Shown in pieces: positions 25,945 to 33,759 of a DNA stretch of 64,000 nt; position 1 is the stretch's first letter, and each line of letters starts with the position of its first letter. The notes beneath the pieces were generated by a model that had not been told where the DNA came from, did not search any database, and saw only the letters and a program-made list of their open reading frames with translations. Made by a program: the position numbers and the translations under genes. Source of the stretch: JAFECT01 sp963838235 (lineage in GTDB: Bacteria > Pseudomonadota > Alphaproteobacteria > Caulobacterales > Caulobacteraceae); the NCBI GenBank assembly GCA_963838235.1, contig CAWIQJ010000001.1, forward strand, positions 310,001 through 374,000, in the 5' to 3' direction.

Positions 25945-26784
25945 GTGACTTTGGTCCAGATCGCCGCGGTGATGATGGTAGGCTCGGGCGCGACCCACGC
26001 GGTGGTCAACGCCATCCTGAAGTCCGGCAAGGACAAGATGGCGAGCCGCGCCCTGATCGACGGGTTCAGCGCCATTCTGGTCGCACCGTTCGCCTTCTTC
26101 CTGCCCTTGCCCCACGGCGCCTGGGGCTGGCTCGCGGCGTCGGGCGTGACGCACCTGGTCTATCTGATCTGCCTGGTGAAGGCGTTCGAGACCGCCGACT
26201 TCAGCGTGGCCTATCCGGTGATGCGCGGCATCGCCCCGGTGCTGGCCGCCGCCGTGTCGGTGACCGCGTTCGGAGAGTCCTTGGCCTGGCTGACCGCCGT
26301 CGGCATCGGCCTGGTGAGCCTGGGTGTGATCACCATGAGCCTGGGTCGCCACGCGGATCGCAAGACCCTGATGTGGGCCGCGGGCACGGGCGTCACCATC
26401 GCGCTCTACACGGTGATCGATGCGCACGGGGTGCGCGCGGCGCCGACGGCGGCGAGCTATATCGCCTGGGTGTTCCTGTCGCTGGGGCTCGGCATTGCGG
26501 CGCTGTTCGCGCTCTGGCGCGGGCCGGTGTTCATCGTCGCCGCGCGCACCGAGTGGAAGGCGGGGCTGGTCGCCGGCGCCCTGTCGATCGTGACCTACGG
26601 CTTGGCGCTCTGGGCGCTGCGCCTGGGCGATACGCCGCGGCTGGCGGCGCTCAGAGAGACCTCGATCCTGTTCGCTGCCTTGATCGCGGTGGTGGTCCTG
26701 AAGGAGCGCTTCACCCGGGGGCGAATAGCGGCCGTGGCCTCGATCGCGGCGGGGGCGGTGGTGCTGATCGCCTCGGCGCGGTAG
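25945..26784 (+). CDS. EamA/DMT superfamily transporter
   Basis: A 279-residue membrane protein with ten predicted hydrophobic segments in two EamA repeats. Repeat one ends with VAYPVMRGIAPVLAAAVSV and GESLAWLTAVGIGLVSLGVI; repeat two has ALRLGDTPRLAALRETSILFAAL and VVLKERFTRGRIAAVASIAAGAVVLI, typical of the family. Start is GTG at 25945 with GCGGAG upstream. The substrate is unknown (metabolite or drug export in relatives). It is co-oriented with the S9 peptidase upstream and the DUF1624 gene downstream, with gaps of 22 and 29 bp. Confidence 0.85.
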   Translation: MTLVQIAAVMMVGSGATHAVVNAILKSGKDKMASRALIDGFSAILVAPFAFFLPLPHGAWGWLAASGVTHLVYLICLVKAFETADFSVAYPVMRGIAPVLAAAVSVTAFGESLAWLTAVGIGLVSLGVITMSLGRHADRKTLMWAAGTGVTIALYTVIDAHGVRAAPTAASYIAWVFLSLGLGIAALFALWRGPVFIVAARTEWKAGLVAGALSIVTYGLALWALRLGDTPRLAALRETSILFAALIAVVVLKERFTRGRIAAVASIAAGAVVLIASAR

Positions 26785-26813
26785 ATTTCACGGTCGAAGC
26801 GCCGGGAGGAGCC

Positions 26814-28013
26814 ATGGCGGTCGCGGAAAACATCCTGGCCCCGGCCGCTGTGACGGCTGCTCTGGCCCATCGCGGGCGTATCGATGGCCTCGACGTGCTG
26901 CGCGGCATCGTCATGCTGCTGATGGCGCTCGACCACACCCGCGACTACCTGCTGATCAATTCCGACGCCTTCGACATCACCGATCCGGGCAAGAGCGATC
27001 TGGTCCTCTATTTCACGCGCTGGGTCTCCAACTTCTGCGCGCCCACGTTCGTTCTCCTGGCTGGCCTTGGCGCATGGTTGAGAGGATCGCGCGGCGCCGG
27101 GCCGAACGACCTCTCCGGATTTTTCCTCACCCGCGGCCTGTGGCTGATCGTGCTCGAGGTCGCCATCGTGGGACCCGGCTTCTCGTTCCACCCGGGCCTG
27201 CTGTTCCCGCAGGTGATCTGGGTGATCGGCGCCAGCATGATCCTGCTGGCGGCCTTCTCGCGCCTGCCGACGATGGCGGTGCTCGCGATCGGCGTGGCGA
27301 TCATCGGGCTGCACGACCTGCTCGATCCCATTGATCCGAAGACGCTTGGTCCGTGGGCCTTCCCGTTCCAGATGCTGTACAGTGGCCCGACGCCGTTCAA
27401 CTGGGGCCCGTTCCATGGCGTCCTGCTCTATTCGCTCATCGCCTGGACCGGGATCATGTTCCTGGGCTACGGCCTCGGTCCGATTTTCAAACTGCCGCGC
27501 GCGAAACGAGACCTGCTCCTGACGCTGCTGGGCCTCGGCATAATCTTAGCCTTCGTCGTGCTGCGCCTGGTCAACCGCTACGCCGACTTCGTTCCCTATG
27601 TGCATCAGCCCACCGCGGCGCGCGAGGTCATGGCCTTCCTGCGGGTGAGCAAATATCCGCCGACGCTCGATTTCACCCTGGCGACGCTCGGCCCGATGCT
27701 GGTGCTGTTGCCGTGGCTCGACCGCTGGAAGGGCAAGGCGTTGGAGGTGCTGCGCACCTTCGGCCGCGTGCCGCTGTTCTTCTATGTGCTGCACATCTAT
27801 CTGATCCACGGCCTCTCGGCTGCGGTCGGCATGGCGCACGGCCTGCCCTTCTCGGCCTACACCGATCTGCTCAACCGCCCCAAGGACATGGGCTTCAGCC
27901 TGCCGGTGGTTTACCTGATCTGGATCGGCGTGGTCGCCGCGCTCTACCCGCTCTGCCGCTGGTTCGAGGGCGTGCGCGAGCGGCGCAAGGACTGGTGGCT
28001 GAGCTACCTGTGA
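26814..28013 (+). CDS. DUF1624/HGSNAT-like membrane protein
   Basis: A 399-residue protein with about ten hydrophobic segments. The N-terminal signature RIDGLDVLRGIVMLLMALDHTRD is that of the heparan-alpha-glucosaminide N-acetyltransferase catalytic region (PF07786/DUF1624), where the His of LDHTRD is thought to take part in transmembrane acetyl transfer. Later landmarks are WVSNFCAPTFVLLAGLGAWL and LFFYVLHIYLIHGL. GGGAGGAG stands just before the ATG at 26814. It may acylate an envelope sugar; no substrate can be inferred. Confidence 0.8.
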   Translation: MAVAENILAPAAVTAALAHRGRIDGLDVLRGIVMLLMALDHTRDYLLINSDAFDITDPGKSDLVLYFTRWVSNFCAPTFVLLAGLGAWLRGSRGAGPNDLSGFFLTRGLWLIVLEVAIVGPGFSFHPGLLFPQVIWVIGASMILLAAFSRLPTMAVLAIGVAIIGLHDLLDPIDPKTLGPWAFPFQMLYSGPTPFNWGPFHGVLLYSLIAWTGIMFLGYGLGPIFKLPRAKRDLLLTLLGLGIILAFVVLRLVNRYADFVPYVHQPTAAREVMAFLRVSKYPPTLDFTLATLGPMLVLLPWLDRWKGKALEVLRTFGRVPLFFYVLHIYLIHGLSAAVGMAHGLPFSAYTDLLNRPKDMGFSLPVVYLIWIGVVAALYPLCRWFEGVRERRKDWWLSYL

Positions 28014-28079
28014 CTTCACGCTTGCCAAATCGCGCGGCAAAGCCTATTTCGCGCCTCCCGTCAGAACAGGAGGCCGCCA

Positions 28080-28330
28080 TGCGTACGCCGCACGAACTCG
28101 ACGACCTCGACTGCTTTCGAGATCACCTCCAAGCGTCGTAAGTCCTTTCCCGTCCGAGACCCGCGTCAAACGCGGCGTTCGCATCGTGCACGGGGACGTG
28201 GAGCTGGGCGAGAAGCTCGGTCGCAACGACCTATGTCCCTGCGGCTCCGGGAGGTTGTTTCAAGCGCTGTTGCCTGACCTCCGGCCGGTACGACGGTTCG
28301 GAGCGCGACGACTATGTCCGCGAGGACTAG
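28080..28330 (+). CDS. SEC-C zinc-motif protein (frameshifted)
   Basis: Hidden by several frame changes within 250 bp. The N-terminus MRTPHELDDLDCF continues in another frame as ITSKRRKSFPVRDP, then in a third as VKRGVRIVHGDVELGEKL and GRNDLCPCGSGR, and after a shift near 28258 as FKRCCLTSGRYDGSERDDY ending at TAG. The CPCGSG...FKRCC arrangement is the SEC-C metal-binding motif (C-x-C and C-C ligands) found at the end of SecA and in small stand-alone proteins. The stop shares the palindrome CTAG (28327-28330) with the stop of carB on the opposite strand. Error or decay cannot be told apart. Confidence 0.65.
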
Positions 28331-31300
28331 CCGTAACTCTGCAACGCCCTGACCTCGAGCGATCCCGCGCGCACCGCCCCGATGGCTTGCGAGGCGGCGA
28401 GCGCGCCGGCGGTCGTCGTGTAGTAGGGAATCTTCATCATCAGGGCCGTGCGGCGCAGCGAAAAACTGTCGAGCAGGGACTGTTTGCCGAGCGTGGTGTT
28501 GAACACCAGCTGGACGTCGCCGTTCTTCATGGCATCGACGATGTGCGGCCGACCTTCCAGCACCTTGCGCACCGGCGTGGCGTCGATGTCGTTTTCGCGC
28601 AGCCAGGCACAGGTGCCTGATGTCGCGATGATCTTAAAGCCGTAGCCTGAGAGCAGGCGCACCGGCTCGAGAATCCACGGCTTGTCGTCGTCCTTCACCG
28701 ACACGAAGACGCAGCCTTCGGTCGGGATGCGGGTGCCGCCGCCGAGCTGGCTCTTGGCGAAGGCGCGGGCGAAGGCGGCGGACAGGTCCTCGCCCGGGCG
28801 GCGCCAGTCGAGGCCCATGACCTCGCCGGTGGAGCGCATCTCGGGGCCCAGCACGGTATCGACGCCGGGGAAGCGCGCGAAGGGGAACACCGCCTCTTTC
28901 ACCGCCACGTGGTCGAAGGGTTTGCGGTCGAGGCCGAAGGACGCGAGCGGTACGCCGGCCATGATCTTGGCAGCGATCCCCGCCAGCGGCGCGCCGATGG
29001 CCTTGGCCACAAACGGGATGGTGCGGCTGGCGCGCGGGTTCACTTCCAGCACGAAGATGCGCGGTTCGTTGCTGTGCGGCTCCTCGATGGCGAACTGCAC
29101 GTTCATCAGGCCGTGCACCTTCAGCGCGCGCGCCAGCGCCTCGGTCTGGCGGCGCAGCTCTTCCACCGTCTCCTTGCGCAGCGAATAGGGCGGCAGCGAG
29201 CACGCGCTGTCGCCCGAGTGCACGCCGGCCTCTTCGATGTGTTCCATGATGCCGGCCACGAACACGCTCTCGCCGTCGGCCAGGGCGTCGGCATCGACCT
29301 CGGTGGCGCGGTTCAGATACTGGTCGATCAAGACCGGACTGTCGCCGGAGACCTTCACCGCCTCGCGGATGTATCGCGCGAGCTGTTCCTCGTCGTGCAC
29401 GATCTCCATGGCGCGGCCGCCCAGGACATAGGACGGGCGGATCACCACTGGGAAGCCGACCTTCAGGGCGCCGGCGAAGGCCTCCTCGGGCGAGCGCGCG
29501 ATGGCGTTGATCGGCTGTTTCAGGCCGATCTTGTTGAGCAGTTGCTGGAACCGCTCACGGTCTTCGGCCAAGTCGATGGCATCGACGGTGGTGCCTAAGA
29601 TCGGCACGCCCTCTTCTTCGAGCGCGTGGGCGAGCTTCAACGGGGTCTGGCCGCCGAACTGCACCACGACGCCCAGGAACTCGCCCTTCGACATCTCCAC
29701 ATGGATCAGTTCGAGCACGTCCTCGGTGGTGAGCGGCTCGAAATAGAGCCGGTCCGACGTGTCGTAGTCGGTGGAAACCGTCTCGGGGTTGCAGTTGACC
29801 ATGATCGACTCGACGCCGATCTGATCGAACGCGAAGGCCGCGTGGCAGCAGCAATAGTCGAACTCGATACCCTGGCCGATGCGGTTGGGGCCGCCGCCTA
29901 AGATCACCGCCTTCTTGCGGTCCGACGGTTGCGCTTCGCACTCCGGCGCCTGGCCGAGCGCGCCGGTCTCGTAGGTTGAATACATATAGGCCGTGTCGGC
30001 GGCGAACTCGGCTGCACAGGTGTCGATGCGTTTGAACACCGGCCGCACGCCCAGCGCGCGGCGCTTGGCGCGCACGACCTTTTCCTTCTGGCCCACGATG
30101 CGGCCGAGGCGTTTGTCGGAGAAGCCCCTGGCCTTGAGTCGGCGGAACCCTGCCGCGTCTTCAGGCAGGCCCGACGCGCGCACCTCGGCTTCGGCCTGCA
30201 CGATCTCTTCGATTTGGCGCAGGAACCACGGCTCATAGCTGCAGGCCGCGGCGATCTCGTCGACCGTGAGCCCGTGGCGGAACGCCTGGGCAATCAGCAC
30301 CAGCCGGTCGGGCGTGGGAATGCCCAGCGCACGCTTCACCGAGGCGCGGATCGCGGCGGGATCCTCTTCGCCCTCGACGCCGGGGATCTCCATTTCGTCG
30401 AAGCCGGTAAGGCCGGTCTCCAGGCCGCGCAGCGCCTTCTGGATGCTCTCCTGGAAGGTGCGGCCGATGGCCATCACCTCGCCCACCGACTTCATCGAGG
30501 TGGTCAGCAGGGGTTCGGCGCCCGGATATTTCTCGAAGGCGAAGCGCGGGATCTTGGTGACGACATAGTCGATCGACGGCTCGAACGAGGCCGGCGTCAC
30601 CCGCGTGATGTCGTTCAACAGCTCATCCAGGGTATAACCCACCGCCAGCTTCGCGGCGATCTTGGCGATCGGAAACCCCGTGGCCTTGGACGCCAGCGCC
30701 GAGGAACGCGACACGCGCGGGTTCATCTCGATCACCACCATGCGCCCGTCGCGCGGGTTTAGCGCAAACTGCACGTTGGAGCCGCCGGTCTCGACTCCGA
30801 TCTCGCGCAGCACCTCGATCGAGGCGGTGCGCATGCGCTGGTATTCCTTGTCGGTGAGGGTCAGGGCCGGGGCTACGGTGACGGAATCGCCGGTGTGCAC
30901 GCCCATGGGGTCGAGGTTTTCGATGGAGCAGACGATGATGCAGTTGTCCGCTAGGTCGCGGACCACCTCCATCTCATATTCCTTCCAGCCCAGCACCGAT
31001 TCCTCGATGAGGACTTCCGAGACCGGGCTGGCGTCGATGCCGCGTTCGACGATCTCGCGAAACTCTTCCACGTTGTAGGCGATGCCGCCGCCGGTGCCGG
31101 CGAGGGTAAAGCTCGGGCGGATGATCGCGGGCAGGCCAACGAACTCCAGACCGCCCAGCGCCTCCTCCACCGTGTGGGCGACGCGCGAGCGGGGACTTTC
31201 CAGGCCCAGCTTGTCCATGGCGTCGCGAAACTTCTGCCGGTCCTCGGCCTTTTCGATCACGTCCGCCTTGGCGCCGATCATCTCCACGCCGTAGCGCGCG

Positions 31301-31623
31301 AGCACGCCGGACTTCTCCAGCGCCAGCGCGGTGTTCAGCGCGGTCTGGCCGCCCATGGTCGGCAGCAGCGCGTCGGGGCGTTCCTTCTCGATGATCTTCT
31401 CGACCATCTCCGGCGTGATCGGCTCGACATAGGTGGCGTCGGCCACGTCCGGGTCGGTCATGATCGTGGCCGGGTTCGAATTGACCAGCACGATCCGATA
31501 GCCCTCGGCGCGCAACGCCTTGCACGCCTGAACGCCCGAGTAGTCGAACTCGCACGCCTGGCCGATGACGATGGGTCCTGCGCCGATGATCAGGATCGAC
31601 TTGATGTCGGTGCGCTTGGGCAT
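28327..31623 (-). CDS. carB: Carbamoyl-phosphate synthase large subunit
   Basis: CarB makes carbamoyl phosphate from bicarbonate, ATP and ammonia supplied by CarA, for arginine and pyrimidine synthesis. The 1098-residue protein is full length: two ATP-grasp halves with IGAGPIVIGQACEFDYSG and GGGPNRIGQGIEFDYCCCH, ATP-binding LAGTGGGIAYNVEEF and VIRPSYVLGGRAMEIV, and the C-terminal MGS-like allosteric domain (IIATSGTCAWLREN). No frame breaks were found. Unlike many genomes, carA is 4.4 kb upstream with a PadR operon on the opposite strand in between. Its stop overlaps the SEC-C gene stop. Confidence 0.97.
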   Translation of the reverse strand: MPKRTDIKSILIIGAGPIVIGQACEFDYSGVQACKALRAEGYRIVLVNSNPATIMTDPDVADATYVEPITPEMVEKIIEKERPDALLPTMGGQTALNTALALEKSGVLARYGVEMIGAKADVIEKAEDRQKFRDAMDKLGLESPRSRVAHTVEEALGGLEFVGLPAIIRPSFTLAGTGGGIAYNVEEFREIVERGIDASPVSEVLIEESVLGWKEYEMEVVRDLADNCIIVCSIENLDPMGVHTGDSVTVAPALTLTDKEYQRMRTASIEVLREIGVETGGSNVQFALNPRDGRMVVIEMNPRVSRSSALASKATGFPIAKIAAKLAVGYTLDELLNDITRVTPASFEPSIDYVVTKIPRFAFEKYPGAEPLLTTSMKSVGEVMAIGRTFQESIQKALRGLETGLTGFDEMEIPGVEGEEDPAAIRASVKRALGIPTPDRLVLIAQAFRHGLTVDEIAAACSYEPWFLRQIEEIVQAEAEVRASGLPEDAAGFRRLKARGFSDKRLGRIVGQKEKVVRAKRRALGVRPVFKRIDTCAAEFAADTAYMYSTYETGALGQAPECEAQPSDRKKAVILGGGPNRIGQGIEFDYCCCHAAFAFDQIGVESIMVNCNPETVSTDYDTSDRLYFEPLTTEDVLELIHVEMSKGEFLGVVVQFGGQTPLKLAHALEEEGVPILGTTVDAIDLAEDRERFQQLLNKIGLKQPINAIARSPEEAFAGALKVGFPVVIRPSYVLGGRAMEIVHDEEQLARYIREAVKVSGDSPVLIDQYLNRATEVDADALADGESVFVAGIMEHIEEAGVHSGDSACSLPPYSLRKETVEELRRQTEALARALKVHGLMNVQFAIEEPHSNEPRIFVLEVNPRASRTIPFVAKAIGAPLAGIAAKIMAGVPLASFGLDRKPFDHVAVKEAVFPFARFPGVDTVLGPEMRSTGEVMGLDWRRPGEDLSAAFARAFAKSQLGGGTRIPTEGCVFVSVKDDDKPWILEPVRLLSGYGFKIIATSGTCAWLRENDIDATPVRKVLEGRPHIVDAMKNGDVQLVFNTTLGKQSLLDSFSLRRTALMMKIPYYTTTAGALAASQAIGAVRAGSLEVRALQSYG

Positions 31624-31788
31624 GCCGGTCCTTCTGTTCCTCGCGCGCGCTCGCAGGTCCGCGCTCGGGGCGCGCCCCCGTCTCTGGCCGAACCGGCCGA
31701 CCGACTTGTGGGTTAAGGCGTCCGTTTAGTGACGGAGTCGCCCGGGGGCAAGCGGGGCCCGAAATATCTCCGCTACCCTTCACTTCCC

Positions 31789-31923
31789 GTCACCCTCGGG
31801 CTCGTCCCGAGGGCCCATTGTTGTGGCGGACTCCCCTGTGTTCGCCGGCTCTGATGGCGTGCCCGATCCCCAAGCCGAGGCGCTTGCTGGCCGATGGGCC
31901 CTCGGGACGAGCCCGAGGGTGAC
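31789..31923. repeat. 30-bp inverted repeat pair upstream of the second padR cassette
   Basis: Perfect 30-bp inverted arms (31789-31818 and 31894-31923), each containing its own smaller palindrome CCCTCGGG...CCCGAGGG, flank 75 bp of unique sequence. The design of nested palindromes in inverted orientation recalls the composite repeats of the first 19 kb, but the sequence is different. It lies between carB (divergent) and the padR promoter. Confidence 0.85.
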
Positions 31924-31950
31924 GAAGAGAGGGGAAGGTGCGGGACCTGT

Positions 31951-31982
31951 TGACAACATCATACCTTGTGATACAAGGTATC
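31951..31982 (+). promoter_or_regulatory. Promoter with a perfect PadR-type operator
   Basis: TTGACA at 31951-31956 is followed, 16 bp on, by TACAAG at 31973-31978. A perfect 9-bp dyad with 3-bp spacer, ATACCTTGT (31962-31970) and ACAAGGTAT (31974-31982), covers the spacer and -10. The padR ATG is at 31989, only about 10 bp beyond the -10, so the transcript may be leaderless or nearly so. Autorepression by the encoded PadR is the natural reading. Confidence 0.75.
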
Positions 31983-31988
31983 GTGCAA

Positions 31989-32368
31989 TGACCCAATCGG
32001 ACGACCTTTCGACTTCGCTGGAGCGCTGGGAAACCCAGTTACGCAAGGGCGGCCTGACCTTGGCGGTGCTGGCCAGCCTGTGGGAGGGCCGGCTCTATGG
32101 CCTGGACATCCTGCGCCGGCTGCAGAGCTCCGCCGACCTGATCGTGTCGGAAGGGGCGATCTACCCGCTGCTGAATCGCCTGCGCGGCGAGGGGCTGGTC
32201 GCGTCGGAGTGGGTGGAGGCCGAGGCCGGCCACCCGCGCAAATACTACGCCCTGACCGAGGCCGGCCGCCGCCGCGTGCGCGACCTGGCGACGGTGTGGA
32301 CCCGTTTCGCCGGAGGGCTCGAGGTCCTGCTGGCGCCCGTGAACAAGGAACCCCGCGATGACCGCTGA
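31989..32368 (+). CDS. PadR family transcriptional regulator, second cassette
   Basis: A 126-residue winged-helix regulator with GGLTLAVLASLWEGRLYGLDIL, SEGAIYPLLNRLRGEGLVASEW and RKYYALTEAGRRRVRDLA, the PadR core. The extra N-terminal residues (TQSDDLSTSLERWETQLRK) form a helix usual in this family. A perfect palindrome sits on its promoter. Its last 11 nt overlap the start of the HAAS-like membrane gene, so the two are translationally linked. Together with the CPBP protease gene these make a three-gene operon. Confidence 0.9.
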
Positions 32369-32969
32369 CGACGCCGCGTCACGCACCCTCGACATCTATC
32401 TGCGCCAGGTGCGCCACGGCCTGCACGGCCTGCCCGAGGACGAGGCGAAAGAGATCGTCGACGAATTGCGCAGCCACGCGCTCGATCGCGCGGGCGGAGC
32501 GCTGACCCCGGCGTCGGTCGACGCCACCATCGCAGCGCTGGGCTCCGCGCGCGAACTGTCGGGCCTCTATCTCGCCGAACGCATGGCCGAGCGGGTGGAG
32601 GCGCGGCGCTCGCCGTGGCTGATCCTGCAGACGGTATGGCGGCTAGCGGGGCTGAGCCTGGGCGCCTTCTGCGCCTTCGTTATCTCGCTGGTCGGCTATG
32701 GCCTGGGAATCGGCTTGCTGATCACTGCCGTGCTGAAGCCATTCCTGCCGAAGAACGACGGCCTCTGGTACGAACGGCGGCCGAGTGGCGTGACCATGTC
32801 GCTCAGCGTTACCACCAACCCTACCGGTCATGAGCTCCTGGGCTGGTGGATCATCCCCTTGGGCCTGATTCTCGGCGCCTGCGTGCTCTGGTGCACCTGG
32901 CGCTACGGCCTGTGGAGCGTGCGGCGTCTCGGCCGCGCGCGCGCCGCGATCTTCGCGCGACAGGACTGA
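32358..32969 (+). CDS. HAAS-domain-like membrane protein, second cassette
   Basis: A 203-residue protein. The N-terminal 75 residues are helical and polar (DIYLRQVRHGLHGLPEDEAK, EIVDELRSHALDRA, ATIAALGSARELSGLY), matching the HAAS pattern, and are followed by two or three hydrophobic segments (about 90-125 and 160-185). It overlaps padR by 11 nt and precedes the CPBP gene by 3 nt. It is shorter than the counterpart at 5727 but shares the order cytoplasmic domain then membrane region. Function unknown. Confidence 0.7.
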   Translation: MTADDAASRTLDIYLRQVRHGLHGLPEDEAKEIVDELRSHALDRAGGALTPASVDATIAALGSARELSGLYLAERMAERVEARRSPWLILQTVWRLAGLSLGAFCAFVISLVGYGLGIGLLITAVLKPFLPKNDGLWYERRPSGVTMSLSVTTNPTGHELLGWWIIPLGLILGACVLWCTWRYGLWSVRRLGRARAAIFARQD

Positions 32970-32972
32970 CCC

Positions 32973-33704
32973 ATGAGCCTCGACGATTCAGAGGGCGAAG
33001 CCGTTCGGCGCGCCGGGCCGGTGACGCGCGTCCAGCGCGCGTTGCGCGACAGCCGTGTGCTGATCGTTCTCGAACTGATCGCCTTCGCCGGCGTCTATGT
33101 CGCCGACCACGCCTATCACCGGGTCTGGCTGTCGGAGACGTTCTGGCTCTTCGCCCTCGGCGTCCTGTCGCTGATGGTGCGCGGGGTGAATTGGAGCGAA
33201 ATCGGCTGGCGCTTCGGCCGCGGCGTCTGGTTGATGGTCGGCATTGGCCTCGTCGGCGGCGGCCTGATCGAGGCGCAGGAGCTTTATTTCACCCAGCCGA
33301 TGCTGATCGCCGTCACCGGGCGAATGCCCGACCTGTCGGACTTTCACGGCATCCGCGGCAACTGGAAGCTGCTCGCGCTCGGCGTGCCGTTCATCTGGGT
33401 GCTGGCGGCGTTCGGCGAGGAGTGGGTCTATCGCGGCTGGCTGATGAACCGTCTGGCTGACCTGTTCGGCCGCAGCTGGGTCGGCTGGTCAATCGCGGTG
33501 GTGCTGGCCAACGTCGTCTTCGGCTTCGCCCACCTCTACCAGGGCCCCATCGGCATGATCGAGGCGGCGGTGGACGGCGTCTTGTTCGCCTTTCTCTATT
33601 TCGCCACCGGCCGCAATCTGATCGCCCCGATGATCGCCCACGGCGTCCAGGACTCCATCGACCTGATCCTAGGCTTCACCGGCCACTACCCGATCCCGGT
33701 TTGA
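32973..33704 (+). CDS. CPBP family intramembrane glutamic endopeptidase (CAAX-like)
   Basis: A 243-residue membrane protein. The family motifs are all present: motif 1 AAFGEEWVYRGWLMNRL (paired Glu and Arg), motif 2 FGFAHLYQGPIGMI (His) and motif 3 NLIAPMIAHGVQDSI (His and Asp). These form the presumed glutamate protease site in the membrane. It is the last gene of the padR operon and is followed by a strong bidirectional terminator. CPBP proteins act in prenylated-peptide processing, bacteriocin immunity or stress signalling; which applies here is unknown. Confidence 0.88.
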   Translation: MSLDDSEGEAVRRAGPVTRVQRALRDSRVLIVLELIAFAGVYVADHAYHRVWLSETFWLFALGVLSLMVRGVNWSEIGWRFGRGVWLMVGIGLVGGGLIEAQELYFTQPMLIAVTGRMPDLSDFHGIRGNWKLLALGVPFIWVLAAFGEEWVYRGWLMNRLADLFGRSWVGWSIAVVLANVVFGFAHLYQGPIGMIEAAVDGVLFAFLYFATGRNLIAPMIAHGVQDSIDLILGFTGHYPIPV

Positions 33705-33714
33705 TCAAAGAAAT

Positions 33715-33738
33715 ACGCGCCCTCCGAAGAGGGCGCGT
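33715..33738. terminator. Bidirectional intrinsic terminator
   Basis: A 10-bp perfect stem ACGCGCCCTC / GAGGGCGCGT with a CGAA tetraloop lies between the convergent CPBP and S9 genes. It is followed by TTCATT on the plus strand and has AAAGAAAT before it (a U-rich tail for the minus strand), so it can serve both. Confidence 0.8.
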
Positions 33739-33759
33739 TCATTCAGGCGATCCGAAGGT

